A stretch of 64,000 nucleotides of DNA, from the NCBI RefSeq assembly GCF_024679245.1, contig NC_090178.1, positions 21,514,703 through 21,578,702 of the forward strand, given 5' to 3'. This document shows, piece after piece, positions 48,816-60,539 of the stretch. The position numbers and the translations under genes were made by a program. Below the pieces are notes generated by a model. The model did no database searches and was not told the origin of the DNA. It saw only the letters and a program-made list of their open reading frames with translations. How positions within the stretch are numbered: the first letter of the stretch is position 1; every line of letters begins with the position of its first letter. The DNA comes from Pseudorasbora parva. Its lineage: Eukaryota > Chordata > Actinopteri > Cypriniformes > Gobionidae.

Positions 48816-49280
48816 CTAACTACACACCGATTTTGTATGTCGTACATTACTTGCGTTTGCCTGAGCGGTTGAAGAGTGTCCAATGAACAATCCCAGCAGA
48901 AAGTTTTGATAGTTCGGTCCGATGGTGTGCACGGTTATTTCGAGGTCGAGGAAGTTGCACACGGCTTGAGGTGTTGGGCCTACCGACCCCCAACTGTGTG
49001 GTTGGATCGTGTTTCTGGTCACACACACAAACATGGCTTGATGTTTGTGTAGGCCTGCCAGCCTGGCCTGCTTGGCCAGCTGAGAGACAGCAGAGGTGAC
49101 ATGTCCGTTGTCAGTCGAGAGAGAGAAGCTTCTGTGCATCTCTCTTTACGGTCTAGAAGAAGTCACACCTCTTAGGGTCGACCTGACCAATGAGATAGTT
49201 GGGATTTCGTAGTGGGAAATGTCCTCGTTGGGGAGTTTATGACATTTGTCTCTGACATGATTAAATTGTGTTTGTGCCTA
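48816..49280 (-). other. Unclassified repeat-like region with 107-codon frame
   Basis: The minus strand has an open frame 48816-49139 starting MHRSFSLSTDNGHVTSAVS and containing QLAKQARLAGLHKHQAMFVC and CNFLDLEITVHTIGPNYQNF. Composition (CpG present, GC near half) differs from the AT-rich flanks, suggesting inserted DNA such as an LTR or retroelement piece, but I recognise no domain. It is recorded as an open question and not as a gene. Confidence 0.3.
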
Positions 49281-50480
49281 TTTATACTCCAATTAATACA
49301 ACAAATACACACTGCAACCTATGAGGAATGAAATACAAAAAGTGTAAGTCTTGAAACGAGCATTAATTTGATAGGAGACACAACATGAGGTTACATGAAC
49401 AAGTAGTTTGCTCATAAGATATATGAGCCATACAGAGACACTTTAGAAGACAGTTATATTTAGAAGACAGTTCATCATCATTTAAAGAACATTTTTTCTA
49501 TAAATGAATGCAGGAAAGTCTGTTTAAGGGCTATGGGTCAGCCAATTGCCTATTAGCCCTTGTTTTTCACATTCTTTCAAGCCCTTATCTGATAAGACTG
49601 GTAACCGAGACCTTTCCTGCTCTTTTGGGGGAAAGTTTGTTGCTAAGCATAAAGCATTTAAAACATATTTGTTGAACTTAACAAGTAATTGTGTCTAAAT
49701 TGTCTCTAATTGTTACACCTAATACGTATTAATGTGCTGTTTTGTTGTAAATTAAGCTACTCTTATTATATATTAATAAAAACGCCATTCTCTCAGGCAT
49801 TGGCACAAAATCTGCCTCTCTCAGTCAGCATGCAATCCCAAATTCGGTTCTCTTTCAAACGGTGTATTGTACTTGTATGGTCGGCTTCACCGATTTAAAA
49901 ATAAAAATGATGTCTTGGCGAGTATTAATGTACATTAACATTGGTTATGTCTTAAGTGAACATTAGCAGTTGGGGGGAGGGGATTCTGATATGTAACATT
50001 ATATTAAAGCCATGAATTTGAATATAATAACTGCCACTGTCTTTCTCACTAATGATAATCAAGCTACAAAAGAGGAAATAACTCACTCCTCTTGACTAAA
50101 TAGCTTTAATATAAATAATAAGTAAATGCTTCTGTTAAATACTGTAGATGTGAAATAAAAAAAACACTGTTAATTTATTTGTTTTGTTCTACATTTATTT
50201 GCGTATTTGTTCTTATTTTTAATAACATTTTATATATAGATGTGAAATCAATGTTAAGTGGTTTCTTATTTTTTTCCAGAGCTATATATATACCTATCAG
50301 ACATTATGACTTTGTTTATTTTAAACAAAAGCTAAATTCATTTTGAAGTTTTTTTTCTCCCAAAAAGACAACAAAACTTTTGCTTATGTAGTAAATGCTT
50401 CTTAATGTAAGATTTTTTTTAATATTTGGACTTAAAATAGGACCAAAATACTAAGTAAGAAAAGCTTTTTTTTGCAGTGG
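49281..50480. other. No feature recognised
   Basis: AT-rich unique sequence without repeat termini or supportable exons. Confidence 0.4.
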
Positions 50481-50481
50481 C

Positions 50482-50910
50482 ACTGATTGTCTCTATTATA
50501 GCACCTGTTAGTGGGTGGGATATATTTGGCAGCAATTGAAGATTTTGTCCTCAATGTTGATGTGTTAGAAGCAGGAAAAATAGGTAAGCTTAAGGTTTTG
50601 AGCACGTTTGACCAGGGTCAAATAGTGATGGCTAGACGACTGGGTCAGAGCATCTCCAAAATTGCAGCTCTTGTGGGGTGTTCCCGCTCTGCAGTGGTCA
50701 TTATCTATCAAAGGTGGACACTGTGTTCTCCTGGGAAACCTTGGGTCCTGCCATCCATATGGATGTTTCTTTGCCTCGTTCCACCTACCTGAGCATTGTT
50801 GCAGACCATGTACACCCTTTAATGGAAACTGTGTTCCCTGGTGGCCGTGGCCTCTTTCAGCAGGATAATGTGCCCTGCCACAAAGCAAAAGTGGTTCAGG
50901 AATTGTTAAT
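50482..50910 (+). pseudogene. Tc1-like element, internally deleted
   Basis: The left part has the family's terminus-proximal sequence (GCACCTGTTAGTGGGTGGGA), then coding words [20 protein letters not shown], the helix-turn-helix DNA-binding part. At about 50710 it jumps directly to the C-terminal part: [20 protein letters not shown] frame, then in another frame SIVADHVHPLMETVFPGG and LFQQDNVPCHKAKVVQE, where the QQDNxPCH aspartate is the second D of the DDE/D triad. About half the transposase is missing and frames do not join. The fragment at 1-265 comes from the deleted middle of the same family. Confidence 0.85.
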
Positions 50911-50914
50911 TGAT

Positions 50915-51145
50915 TGTTTAAGTTAGTTCACTGTACATTAACTAATGACTTTCATAATGTATTTGTAAATGTTGAAATTAACATGCCTAAAATGCTTTAG
51001 AGAAATATTGTCAATTCTTAGTTCATGTTAACTAAAGTAGCTAACTACCGGTAATAAAACCTTATTGTAAAGTGTTACCGGTTTATCTTTTCTTTCAGTG
51101 CACAATGCACATGTACAAGGGCACAGTGCACATGTACAAGGGCAG
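50915..51145. repeat. Small repeat with GTAAAGTGTTACC end plus 22-bp duplication
   Basis: 50915-51080 has GTACATTAACTAATGACTTT, GTTCATGTTAACTAA and ends CCTTATTGTAAAGTGTTACC, typical of a small cyprinid MITE. Just after, GTGCACATGTACAAGGGCA occurs twice in tandem (about 51100-51144) with a 22-base period. Confidence 0.55.
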
Positions 51146-52654
51146 ACACCTAAGAGGGTAGTCCCGGGCCCTATGACGAGGGGTCCCATTGGTGTAAGTC
51201 CTCTCTGATGTAGCTTACTCATTTGGCTCATGTGACAGCCTTGACTGCATACCCATGGCCAACTATATATAGTGAAAAAGTAGCTTTAGCTAAATAAATA
51301 AATGTGTCAGAAAGAATTTGAGGCCAGTTTCAATTTCCTATTTTGATATAGCAAACTTCATATACAATTTATCAAGTTTGCACATTACCCAGGCTTTCTC
51401 ACATAAAGCTCTTTGAAAAAGCAAGCTCTGACACTGCTTTCATTGCTCTCTCTCTTTCTCACACATACACACGTTTGTTCCCCGCTGCCGTCTACATCCA
51501 GGCATCTGTTACTCCATGTGGTGTGTGTCAGTGATAAACGAGGCTCGGTTGGTCCAACCCCCAGGGACCAATCCCCGCCGAGTGCTCACCTGTCGCCAGG
51601 TAACCATCACCGTGCGATCCTGTCACCACAACAACCTATTGCTCAGGCAAAAACCTGTCACCATGGTAAAACTGTCACTGCTAGGGAATCATCCATGACT
51701 AATCCACTATATCCTTTACCTTTTTGCTTCTCTTGCCATGTTTGAGTCTGAAATCATCTGTATGCATGTGTATCTGAAAGCATCGATCTTGCTGAGTCTA
51801 CCTGCAGTGGTTACATATGCGAGCAGATGCTTGTTCTATTATTGGTTCATTTACTTTGTATTGTGACTTTTAAATGGTTTGTTTGTGTCTCTGCAATCTG
51901 TTTAATCTGTTTAAATGTAGATTTGCGTGTTTTTAGGCCTTCTTAATTGGGTTGGGTAAGATGATAAATCAGTTATTTGGTGATTTTTGATGAATATCTC
52001 AAAGCCGTTATGACATTTTTTTGACATATCAGAGGTTTTTGTGCCATTTAAAACATCCTCATTGTTTAAAACTTCCTTCTCATTATAAACAAAGCATTTA
52101 TTTAATCAAGCTCAATAAACAGCTTGTTCTGACATTGGATAACCAACAAACCAAATACATTTGCATATGCCTACCTCCAGAGGAAGACATCAATAAATAG
52201 TTATAGTTACATCATTGCACCATAGGGCCCCATGTTCAATCGCTTAACAGCTGACATTTGTCTACACTGGATGTGAACATTGTCACAACAAAAGCAAATA
52301 GAACCCATTATAATAATATCTAATGCTGTCTACACTAGATGCAGTATACGTGTTCAGTTTCTGATAAATTCCATGCACTTGAGTCGTTTGACAAGTGGAC
52401 AAATGGAAGAGTAAAAGAACACATCCAGTTTAAACAGCTTGTTTGCTTCTCTATACAGACTTCAGAAGGGTCCCAGCATCAGAAACAAAGGAGTGTTGTA
52501 TTTTAATGGCATCCTGGTTTATATGTTTGTTCTGAGAATTTGACAGTAGTTCTTGTACACAAGGCACAGTGTAATGGAGAGTTCGCAAAGAAACTTTTGT
52601 TAAAAAATGAAGCAGTCAGCTGAATTGGATCTGACAGCAGCTGCATCACAAACC
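51146..52654. other. No feature recognised
   Basis: Unique sequence; an open frame at 51413-51745 has low-complexity content and no motif. No splice-bounded exon recognised. Confidence 0.4.
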
Positions 52655-52658
52655 TTAA

Positions 52659-53369
52659 AGGTGTCATGAACTGTCTTTAAAAAAAATTATACTGTTGTCT
52701 GAGGTCATCTAATGACATTTGAATGGAATTTTATTTCATTATTTGAGATTCACCGGCCTGCCGACGAGCATACATTTTGGTAGCCGTCTGGAAAACACAA
52801 AGCTCCGGGACTACTATTACAAATAAAAAAGACGTTTTACTCACACAAGTTTGTTGCACCATTCCTGTCCGATCCAAAATAGAAGATTGTGTCTGCAAGT
52901 CTAGCGCGACTTGAGAATTGTTTACAAATGATTCCACAGTGAAAGGAAGCGAACACGCTCGCATACATTGTCTTCCCCACTTGAGCTGGAACTTCATTAA
53001 AAATAAAAGTATCACACATTCCTAATATTATGATCCAAATGAAGCTTATGCAGCGAATGTGATCTGCCACAATATTTGCTATATTTTTCGCCATGTTTAC
53101 TGCTGTTGGCTATAGCGATCCGAACAGCTCCATGAGTCATTGGGCGGGGATACTGATTTAGACGTGCTTATTATTCTGTAGAGGCGGTGTTTCGTCGCAC
53201 GATAACGTAAGGATTAAGCATACATCATTTCTTGGCCTGGTGTCTATAAATGCTTTTCTTTGACTAACAAGGAAGTTTTAAGCTCTGAAACTTACAGGAT
53301 TCTCTTATATTACCATGACCTTTTATATATCAAAAGCTCAAGGGAAAGTTGATTTCTCAATTCATCCCT
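52659..53369 (-). mobile_element. THAP-bearing TTAA element (Kolobok-like), short copy
   Basis: TTAA at 52655-52658 and 53370-53373 flanks AGGTGTCATGAACTG and GAGAAATCAACTTT-type sequence ending TTCATCCCT. Length 711 bp. On the minus strand, from 53369 inward, it follows the same order as 12552-15318: CTTTCCCTTGAGCTTTTGAT, GGTCATGGTAATATAAGAG, ACACCGCCTCTACAG, then the THAP exon remnant. The sense strand is minus. The ends are only partly complementary, which is unusual. Confidence 0.82.
52845..53100 (-). pseudogene. Decayed THAP exon with GTGAGT donor
   Basis: An ATG at 53094 opens a frame that runs through FNEVPAQVGKTMYASV and matches the THAP copy at 15 kb in DNA along TTTATTTTTAATGAAGTTCC and AGCTCAAGTGGGGAAGACA. 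The C-x4-C part is deleted. In the frame giving ESFVN the C-x2-H histidine has become proline (CCT for CAT). The piece ends in ACAAACTT|GTGTGAGT, a strong splice donor also kept in the 30.3 kb copy. Confidence 0.6.
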
Positions 53370-53373
53370 TTAA

Positions 53374-53560
53374 AGGGCTAGTTCACCCAAAAATTAAAAT
53401 TCTGTAACGTCGTACATCTTCAGAAAATAACTAAAGATATTGTAGATTTTTGATGAAATCTGAGCGCTCTGACCCCTCGATAGACAGCTATTTGATTACC
53501 ACTTTCAAGGCCCAGAAAGGTATACCCCCCTGCTTTTAGCTATTATGCCAGCCGTAGTTG
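53374..53560. mobile_element. TTAA-type MITE terminus sharing its TTAA with the previous element
   Basis: AGGGCTAGTTCACCCAAAAATT follows TTAA at 53370-53373 directly, and the sequence continues AATTCTGTAACGTCGTACATC. The same TTAA is the right flank of 52659-53369. No right terminus was found; the sequence grades into the module complex. Confidence 0.65.
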
Positions 53561-55984
53561 GAACTTTCAACGTAGTTGAAACCGCAGTCGCAATTTTTTT
53601 CTTCCGCCATGGAGGTCTATGGCAGCCCATAGAACCGTTTGCGGGAAAGTTGTAACGATTTGACATTCTGATAGAGGGTAGTCCCAACATTAAATACACC
53701 AATTTTGGTGTCTCTAACTCAATCCCTCTAGCGCCACCACCTGTCCAAAGTTGCACTCATGTTTATGCTAATAACTTTTGAACCTTAAGGGCTAGAAACA
53801 AAATTCCTTTTTCCTCAGATTTCTGAGCTCCTGCCAATCCGAAAGCACCCTATGACGTCATTTCTGCCATTATATATTTCCCGCCGTTTTGAATTTCCCC
53901 AAAAACCTACTTTTGCGAACTTGTCCTAGACGGTTTGTCCGATTTGCACGAAAATTGAACCAGATCATTTTCAGCAAGTGGCGACAAAAAGTTATGGAAT
54001 TCAAGTTGATTCGTCAATTCTTTTCTGATAAACGCGCAAACAAATTTTACGTAGCACTTCTGAAAACAGACATATGGCTGTATCTCCGCAACGCTTTATC
54101 GTATTCAGACCAAACTTGGTACATGTTGGCACAAGCATGTCTTGAGGCAACCTGCTGCTTTTCGGCGCAGCGCCACCTACTGGTCCGGAGATAAGAAGAA
54201 TGGCTATTTTTGCTTTTTTTTGCTGAACCGTTTGTCCAAAAATCACAAAAGTGGTCTCGTCAGATTCGAGATGTCATGCCGAGTTGACTGATATCCAATT
54301 TTACCATGTCGGCCATTTTGGCTGTCGGCCATCTTGAATTATGTGCCAAAATGCTGTATTTTATGAACGCATGAACGGATTCTTACGGAACTCGGTATGG
54401 GTCATCACAACGATGCCCTGAAGTAGCCTGAGAAGTTTCGAAACAGCGCCACCTAGTGGAGATTTTTTTTAAAAAGGGCTTATAACTTTGGCCGTGGTTG
54501 ACTTATTTTCACGAGACTCTTCTCTTTAGACTCCTGAATCGTTGCCGAGTCCAACGATACCCCACTTGCCAGGTTTCGGCGTATGGTTTGTGCACCGTTG
54601 TAATTTAGCGCTTTAAGAAAATTAGCCGATATCTTCGAAACCGCTAGTCCGATCGAGACGAAACCAGCGTCAGAAGTTTGGAAACATAGGTCGCTAGGCA
54701 CAGTCGCGAGGCCAAATCTCAAAATTTTGATGGTAAGGGGTAGTAAAATCCAATCAAAGTCAAGCGTCAGGCTGGAACCCTATTGGAACTGTTCATTTCC
54801 CCATTATGCATCATTTTCCAGCTAAAACTGCTCGGGCAGACCAAACCGTAAGGCGTAGAGACTTGAAACTTTCAGGGCTGGTAGTACTCACAACGACTGC
54901 AGACGTCACCGAAGCCCGCCCCGATCGGCCTGACGGGGGCGCTACAGCGATCAAAAGTACGAAACGGCGACCAAAAGTACAAATCGGCTCATAACTCCTC
55001 AACCGTAAGGCGTAGCCTCGAGTGTCTTATATCGCTGGAATCCTTGGCTCGAGACGTACAAAATGTATGCCTCGGATTTGCTCGCCCTTCAGGCGCCAAT
55101 TTCGAGATATTTTAGGTTTTTTGTAAAACCTACTTTTGCAAATTACTCCCAGCTTATTTGACTGATCGGAACCAAACCACTGCCGAAATGTTCTCTGGAG
55201 AGAGACTATCAATAATTATCAACAACAAAAAAAACATTTTGATTCATGGTCGCTAAGGGGAGCCAAAATGTTTGATGTGACCGGGACCTTATTTAATAAT
55301 AAAGCTATAACTTGTGAACAGAACGAGATATTTCTACCAAATTAAGGTCACATGTGAGTGAGATCAGTCTGAGATCACATGAAAAAATTGAAACTGGCAA
55401 TATACGCACCTAAACATTAGTCAGATGAAAAAGGGCATTTATTGTCTTTATCCAGGGTGACATAATAGTCTATGAGGACACTGGCATATCGCAAACCCAG
55501 TATACTTCATTGGCGCAATACCCTGAAGGAGCCTGGGAATTTTCAAGCCAGTGTTTTTTACAGTATTTACCTCCTTAGACTCCTGGATCCTTGCAGAGTC
55601 CAATAATACCAAACCACCCTGGTTTCACCTTATGGTTTGTAAAAAAGTGTACTTTAGCACCAAAAAAACCTTTGTGAATGTAGGAAACAGTTAGTCCAAT
55701 CAAATCAAAACCACAATAGGAAATTCTGAATACTTACATAGGTCAATAGCTAAACAATAATGACCAAAATAAAGCCAAAATTTTGGAAGAAAAAAAAATT
55801 CCAATCAATGCAGCCAATGCTCTCATAAATTTGCTATAACTTAAAAAATTAGATATTTACAACAAATTTGACATATATTTATGGACCCCCATTGAGGACA
55901 CCTAAAAAAGCTATGATATGTTATAACTGTCAAAAAACATATTTTTCCTTAGTTAAATTACCCATGAATGTGCTTTCCCATCTA

Positions 55985-56095
55985 TGATCTAAGTTTATTT
56001 GTTTATTTGGATCCCCATTAGCCAATACCTAGGCAGTGACTACTCTTCCTGAGGTCCCAAAAAGTAAAAAATACAACGAAAATACAAAACTACAT
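55985..56095 (-). mobile_element. LINE-like 3' tail fragment
   Basis: On the minus strand GGACCTCAGGAAGAGTAGTC, then GCTAATGGGGATCCAAATAA, resembles the 3' end of fish non-LTR retrotransposons. It lies at the junction before the GCTGCAAG element. Confidence 0.45.
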
Positions 56096-56419
56096 TAAAG
56101 CTGCAAGAGGAATGAAAGGGTCCTCGCAATAGGAGGACTATATCAATCATTTGTATTTGCCACACTTCCTGCTACTGGGCTGTATTCTGATCAGAGAGGG
56201 TGGACCTGTGCCAGGACATGACCAATGCATCCCTGAAATGTCTGAAGAGAGTTTGTCAATTAAACTCTGCCCTGTAAATGCAGACTAGAAAAGACATCCT
56301 TATAAATCTGTCTCCGGCACGACAACTCCAATCTATCAAATAATCTTACGAATATCTATTTATCTAATATGACTTCTGAACTGTAATGTTGCCAGTTTAA
56401 AAGGTAAAGAATAATCATA

Positions 56420-56820
56420 CACTGTTATACGCAAAATAATAATCACTCACTGTTTGTTCGTCGGCCAGAGGAGAACTGGCACCCCGACTAAGCCTGGTTT
56501 CTCCCAAGATTTTTTTTTGGTCCATCCTGGCCCTAAAGGAATTTTGGTTCCTTGCCACTGTTGCCTTTGGCTTGGCTTGCTCAACACCTAACCAACACTT
56601 GCTCAACACCACCTCTGGGAACACCTAAATTTCAACTATATTACCGATCTGCCCACATTGACACTACATGATAATTGAAATTAGTTGGATAACATCACCG
56701 TTTTCAACAGAGCAGCTGTACAAAATCTGTTGCATTATTTTCCTGTTAACACTGTGAAGCTGCTTTGAAACTGGACTTGTTAAAAGCGCTATATAAATAA
56801 AGACGACTTGACTTGACCAG
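56420..56820 (+). mobile_element. Retroelement 3'-tail fragment (GCGCTATATAAATAAA)
   Basis: Contains AGCCTGGTTTCTCCCAAGAT, GGAATTTTGGTTCCTTGCCA and ends AAAGCGCTATATAAATAAAG followed by ACTTGACTTG repeats. That tail with an ACTTG microsatellite is a well-known fish retroelement 3' end. It is inserted within the module complex. Confidence 0.65.
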
Positions 56821-57480
56821 CTAGTGGCACTATGAATAACTAAAATTTTGCTGAAACATCAGACTTTGTCAGGATACCACGGACACGACGTTCAACAAAA
56901 CTCAAGCTCTTTAAAATTTAACATCACTAAGGCTATTAACTATTAGACTGACCAAATATGATGTTGTTTGGGTTCAATCTTAATAAGCAGTTAATCATAG
57001 TTTACTCTTGCCCACAGGTGACAATATAACTGACTAAATATTGACAAGTAGAAAAATCAACAGTAAATCAACAACAATAAAATGAAACATACAAATCCCA
57101 TTAAATGTCCCTTCCTTTTAAAACTCATTTTACTTCTTAAAATATGTAATATCTAATAGTAGTTCATTCCATATTTTCATTCCGATCGAGACGAAACCAG
57201 CACCAGAAGTTTGGAAACATAGGTCGATAGCTATACGCTAAAGCCCAAATCTCAAAATATTGATAGTAAGGGGTAGTAAAATCCAATCAAAGTCAGGTGT
57301 CAGTCATTTTTTACGTGTTTTTTCATATAAATGTCTATAACTCCAAAACAAAATGAGATATTTTCACCAAATTTGACACACATATGTATGGGCTCATTAT
57401 GAGGACACATAAAAAAATTGGCGGGATTGTGCCTCTTGGTGGCGCTATAATAAAACAAAACATGAAATTCCCATTGACTT

Positions 57481-57683
57481 TAATGGCTCATTGTTGCAGT
57501 TGGTTTGAGACTTCCAGCCATGCTGGCATGTCTTGTCTTCTTCTTTGCGCTTGTTGACTGTATTTAAAATTGTACTGCTATTTTGCCTAAAATGAATTAA
57601 ATAGGTCTTTAATGGCTCATTGTTGCAGTTTTGTTTGACACTTCCAGCCATGCTGGCATGTCTTGTCTTCTTATTTGCGCTTG
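57481..57683. repeat. 73-bp direct repeat, 129-bp period
   Basis: 57481-57553 and 57610-57683 are near-identical: TAATGGCTCATTGTTGCAGT, CTTCCAGCCATGCTGGCATG, TCTTGTCTTCTT. CCAGCCATGCTGG inside each copy is itself a near-palindrome. Confidence 0.9.
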
Positions 57684-57710
57684 GCCCGATAATTGCTGCT
57701 TGCAGCTATA

Positions 57711-58570
57711 TTTATAATTGTTTTAGTTTACCTTTGTTCTTATCTTTGGTTATTGTTATTTTATATGTTCATTTGAGTTAAATATGCTGAGTGAAAACTG
57801 GGTTTGATGGAAATAGTAAGTTTGACAATAAGGTTTGAGTATGTGGAAATCTGTGGAGGGTATGATGAGTGAAAATGGGTTTAACAAGAAGGTTCCTGAG
57901 TAAAAATCAGGGAATAGTGATTAAAATGGATGTTATGAACGTGTTTGAGAAAGAAATGTTTAAGAGGTGTTCTAATAAAGATAGTACATGTAGGCTGTAA
58001 ACTGAAGAATGTTTTTTTTAATATCAGACCATTATTGTGGATCTGACCATTTTTATTATTTTTTTTATTATTATTATTTTTTTATTATTATTATTATCTT
58101 TACAACTGTTTTAACTATGCTTGTTTAAAAAAAAAATATTCATCCACATGGTATTCTTTTTTCTCATGCATATGTTACCACTATTTTAATTAATTTCTGT
58201 GTAAAGCATTTTGAATTGCCATTGGGTATGAAATGTGCTATAGAAATAATCTTGCCTTGCCTATAAGCGTTTATACCTTGCAGTGCTTTCAGATGGAGCA
58301 GTGTTTACTACTAATCACAGAGCTGTGCTTCACTGACAAGCTGCGCATAATCACACTAAGCAAAATCGGTTTAAGCAGGATTTCAAGTTAATTGCAATTA
58401 ATCATGCAGCCCTAATTATAAGTGAACCTCAAGGAACATATTCAAATAATTATAAAAATTAATGTCATGACCCTTTAATTTGTAAAGCATATTTTTTAAA
58501 TCAAAGGAACAATTGTTTCAACCAAGCAGCCATTGTAGCCAATTATAGTGAAAATATGTGCATTAATGAT
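57711..58570. other. No gene; LINE-like 3' tail and hAT end
   Basis: At about 58190-58262 ATTTTGAATTGCCATTGGGT, GTGCTATAGAAATAA and TTGCCTTGCCT resemble an L2-type LINE 3' tail. At 58390-58413 TTAATCATGCAGCCCTA resembles a hAT right end. A TTATTATT-rich run lies at 58054-58098. Confidence 0.45.
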
Positions 58571-58573
58571 TTT

Positions 58574-58589
58574 GAAGTGTGTGTGTGTG

Positions 58590-58645
<56 letters not shown>
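58574..58645. repeat. Compound microsatellite (GT)n(AT)n
   Basis: GT units with one interruption at 58577-58603, then about 21 TA units to 58645. Confidence 0.95.
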
Positions 58646-58648
<3 letters not shown>

Positions 58649-59520
58649 CCTGGGGTAATTAACAGATGGTTACTGAGTAGATTGTTTTCTGTGATGCGTT
58701 TTCATGAAAATCAAATGTTAAGAGTTTTATCTCTAGAAACAGTTTAGCTTTTAACACTCGTCTATGGGTATTGGCACAGGGTATTAAAATTAAATACCCC
58801 TAACAAGGCTCAAAATAGCCTCACACTAACACGGTAGTATAATAAAGGGTCCCTACATGCAAACCAAATCGTTGGGAAATTTTGGAAGTGGACAAACAAT
58901 TTAATAAGAAGACACTTTATAAAGACAAATAAGTACATTACACAAATAAAAACAGCAGCCATCTTGGAAAAAAAAGTATTGACGATTCGAGGCACAAACG
59001 CTGTGCTAAGAGAGCTGGTCGATAGGAATTAAGGTTGTGAAATCTAATTACATGGATATTTTTATTTATTTATTTTCTCTGTTGCGTTCAGTGCTTTCTT
59101 CCGGAAACAACAGACCATATGAGATTCCAAGTCACAGTTTATCACTAAGCACAGCGTTTGTGGCACGATTCGTCGAGACTGTTTTCCAAGATGGCTGCTG
59201 TGCTGTCCGTATACGCGTATGTCTTTATAAAGTATCTTCTTATTAAACTATTTGTACACTTACAAAGTGCTCAATGCTTCAGTTTGCATGTAGGGACCCT
59301 CATTATGCTGCCGTGTTAGTGTGAGGCTATTTTGAGACTTGTTAGTGGTATTAACTAGCTAGTATTCATTTTACTACTCTGTGCCCCATAGACAAGCGCT
59401 AAAAGCTAATCTGTTTTTAGAGATAAAACGCTTTACATTCGATTTTCATGAAAACGCATCCCAGAGAACGATCTACTCGGTAACCATGTGCTAATTAACC
59501 CTAGGTTAATTTTTCCTTTA
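58646..59520. mobile_element. Large foldback element with CCATCTTGG in both arms
   Basis: Arms 58646-59010 and about 59130-59520 are inverted copies about 360-390 bp long. Shared words include ATGCGTTTTCATGAAAATC, CCTCACACTAACACGG, GGGTCCCTACATGCAAAC, CAGCAGCCATCTTGGAAAA and ACAAACGCTGTGCT. The central spacer is about 120 bp. The right arm ends at TTTAA near 59519, compatible with a TTAA target; the left end runs into the microsatellite. Divergence between arms is roughly one base in ten by eye. Confidence 0.88.
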
Positions 59521-60497
59521 AACATCTGTTTTAACACTCTCTAGTCACAGCGCTCTTGAGATGCAAGACCAAGAAGGACTGTTAAATTAGTCTAATGACA
59601 CTCTTAGAAAACTTAATAGCCAAAAAAGAGCATTAAAATCATTGCGATATTCACAGCGATTTTCAGTTTAACATTTCAAGCAAAATCATGGTAAACTTAT
59701 TGTCAAAATTTAATCCATTACCCAACCCTACTTCTTCGCATCAGCCTGATGTCACATTGTGTGCATCATCTCATCTGGCACTTCCCGAATCACCCACACT
59801 GATGTGCGTATGGCTTCATTTCTCTTCTCTCTGTGTACTAACCTAATCCATCCTTATTTTCAGTGCTCTTTCACCCAGTGAAAGTAACTGAGGAAGGAAG
59901 CGAGCAAAAAAAAATGAAATAGACCTCAAGCCTAGAGGATCAATTTTTAATTTGTCCGATGCGTGTGTGCGTGCGAGTGTTTGTGTGTTTGGCCGCTCTG
60001 CTTTTGTCATAGGAGATTTGGTGGAGGCTCAATTGACTGACTCCTGCTCAGGGTCTCACCCCTCCATAAAGTGAGATGCCGCACATCCATTTCAGATTAC
60101 TTTTTAGAGCATTCCATTGAAAACAAAGATAGAGGATGTTCAACAGCATTACCAGAATGCACATCACACGCCGCCTATCATACGCAGAGGAACGCGAGCA
60201 AATGAGAGCACGAGATGAAAGCAAATGAGAGGAGAAGGGTCACAGCTCTTGCCTGCTGTTTGAGCCAAGCTGATGATAACATGATGGTTATTCTAATGTG
60301 TTCTGTGCTCTCATAATTGCCTCTTTTCTCTCAGTGAAGATTGAAAGCACTTCACCTCTAGAGCGGAGAGCAATAAACGCCATTTGAGTAGCCTCTCAGA
60401 AATCCTTGGAGAAGTACGCACATACGTGAATGTGCGCCCACACCTTCGTTCTCACAATAAATAGCTGCGCTGAAGGCATGACGCAACTTTCATTTTG

Positions 60498-60498
<1 letters not shown>
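59521..60498. other. No gene; ordered-looking region
   Basis: 60000-60480 is unique, balanced in composition (GGAGGCTCAATTGACTGACT, AATAAACGCCATTTGAGTAG) and free of repeat words. It may be regulatory. No exon recognised. Confidence 0.35.

Positions 60499-60499
<1 letters not shown>

Positions 60500-60539
<40 letters not shown>
60500..60539. repeat. Microsatellite (GT)n
   Basis: About 19 GT units. Confidence 0.95.

Larger units (their letters stand above)
53600..57710. repeat. Complex of repeated non-coding modules with GCTGCAAG ends
   Basis: About 4.1 kb of sequence built from recurring phrases. A 122-bp module at 54649-54770 recurs at 57182-57303 (CGATCGAGACGAAACCAGC, AGAAGTTTGGAAACATAGG, GGGGTAGTAAAATCCAATCA) and, more worn, at about 55690-55745. 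AAAACCTACTTTTGC occurs at about 53904 and 55126. Phrases CGCCACCTAGTGG, CGCTACAGCG and GGCGCTATAATAAAA recur. The stretch 56098-57705 begins AAAGCTGCAAGAGGAATGAA and ends TTGCTGCTTGCAGCTATAT, suggesting a complementary GCTGCAAGC terminus. CpG content is higher than in the flanks. No protein-coding frame is convincing. I know this repeat type as abundant in cyprinids but cannot name its class. Confidence 0.6.

Noticed and set aside
53889..54194. 101-codon frame on + starting MNFPKNLLLRTC
   Set aside because: It lies in the non-coding module complex, whose recurring phrases are not kept in one reading frame between module copies.
54649..57303. CRISPR-like array
   Set aside because: Only two or three widely spaced copies of a 122-bp module in a vertebrate genome; no regular short repeats with unique spacers.
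58556..58747. 63-codon frame starting MCINDFEVCVCG
   Set aside because: Mostly GT/AT microsatellite translation.
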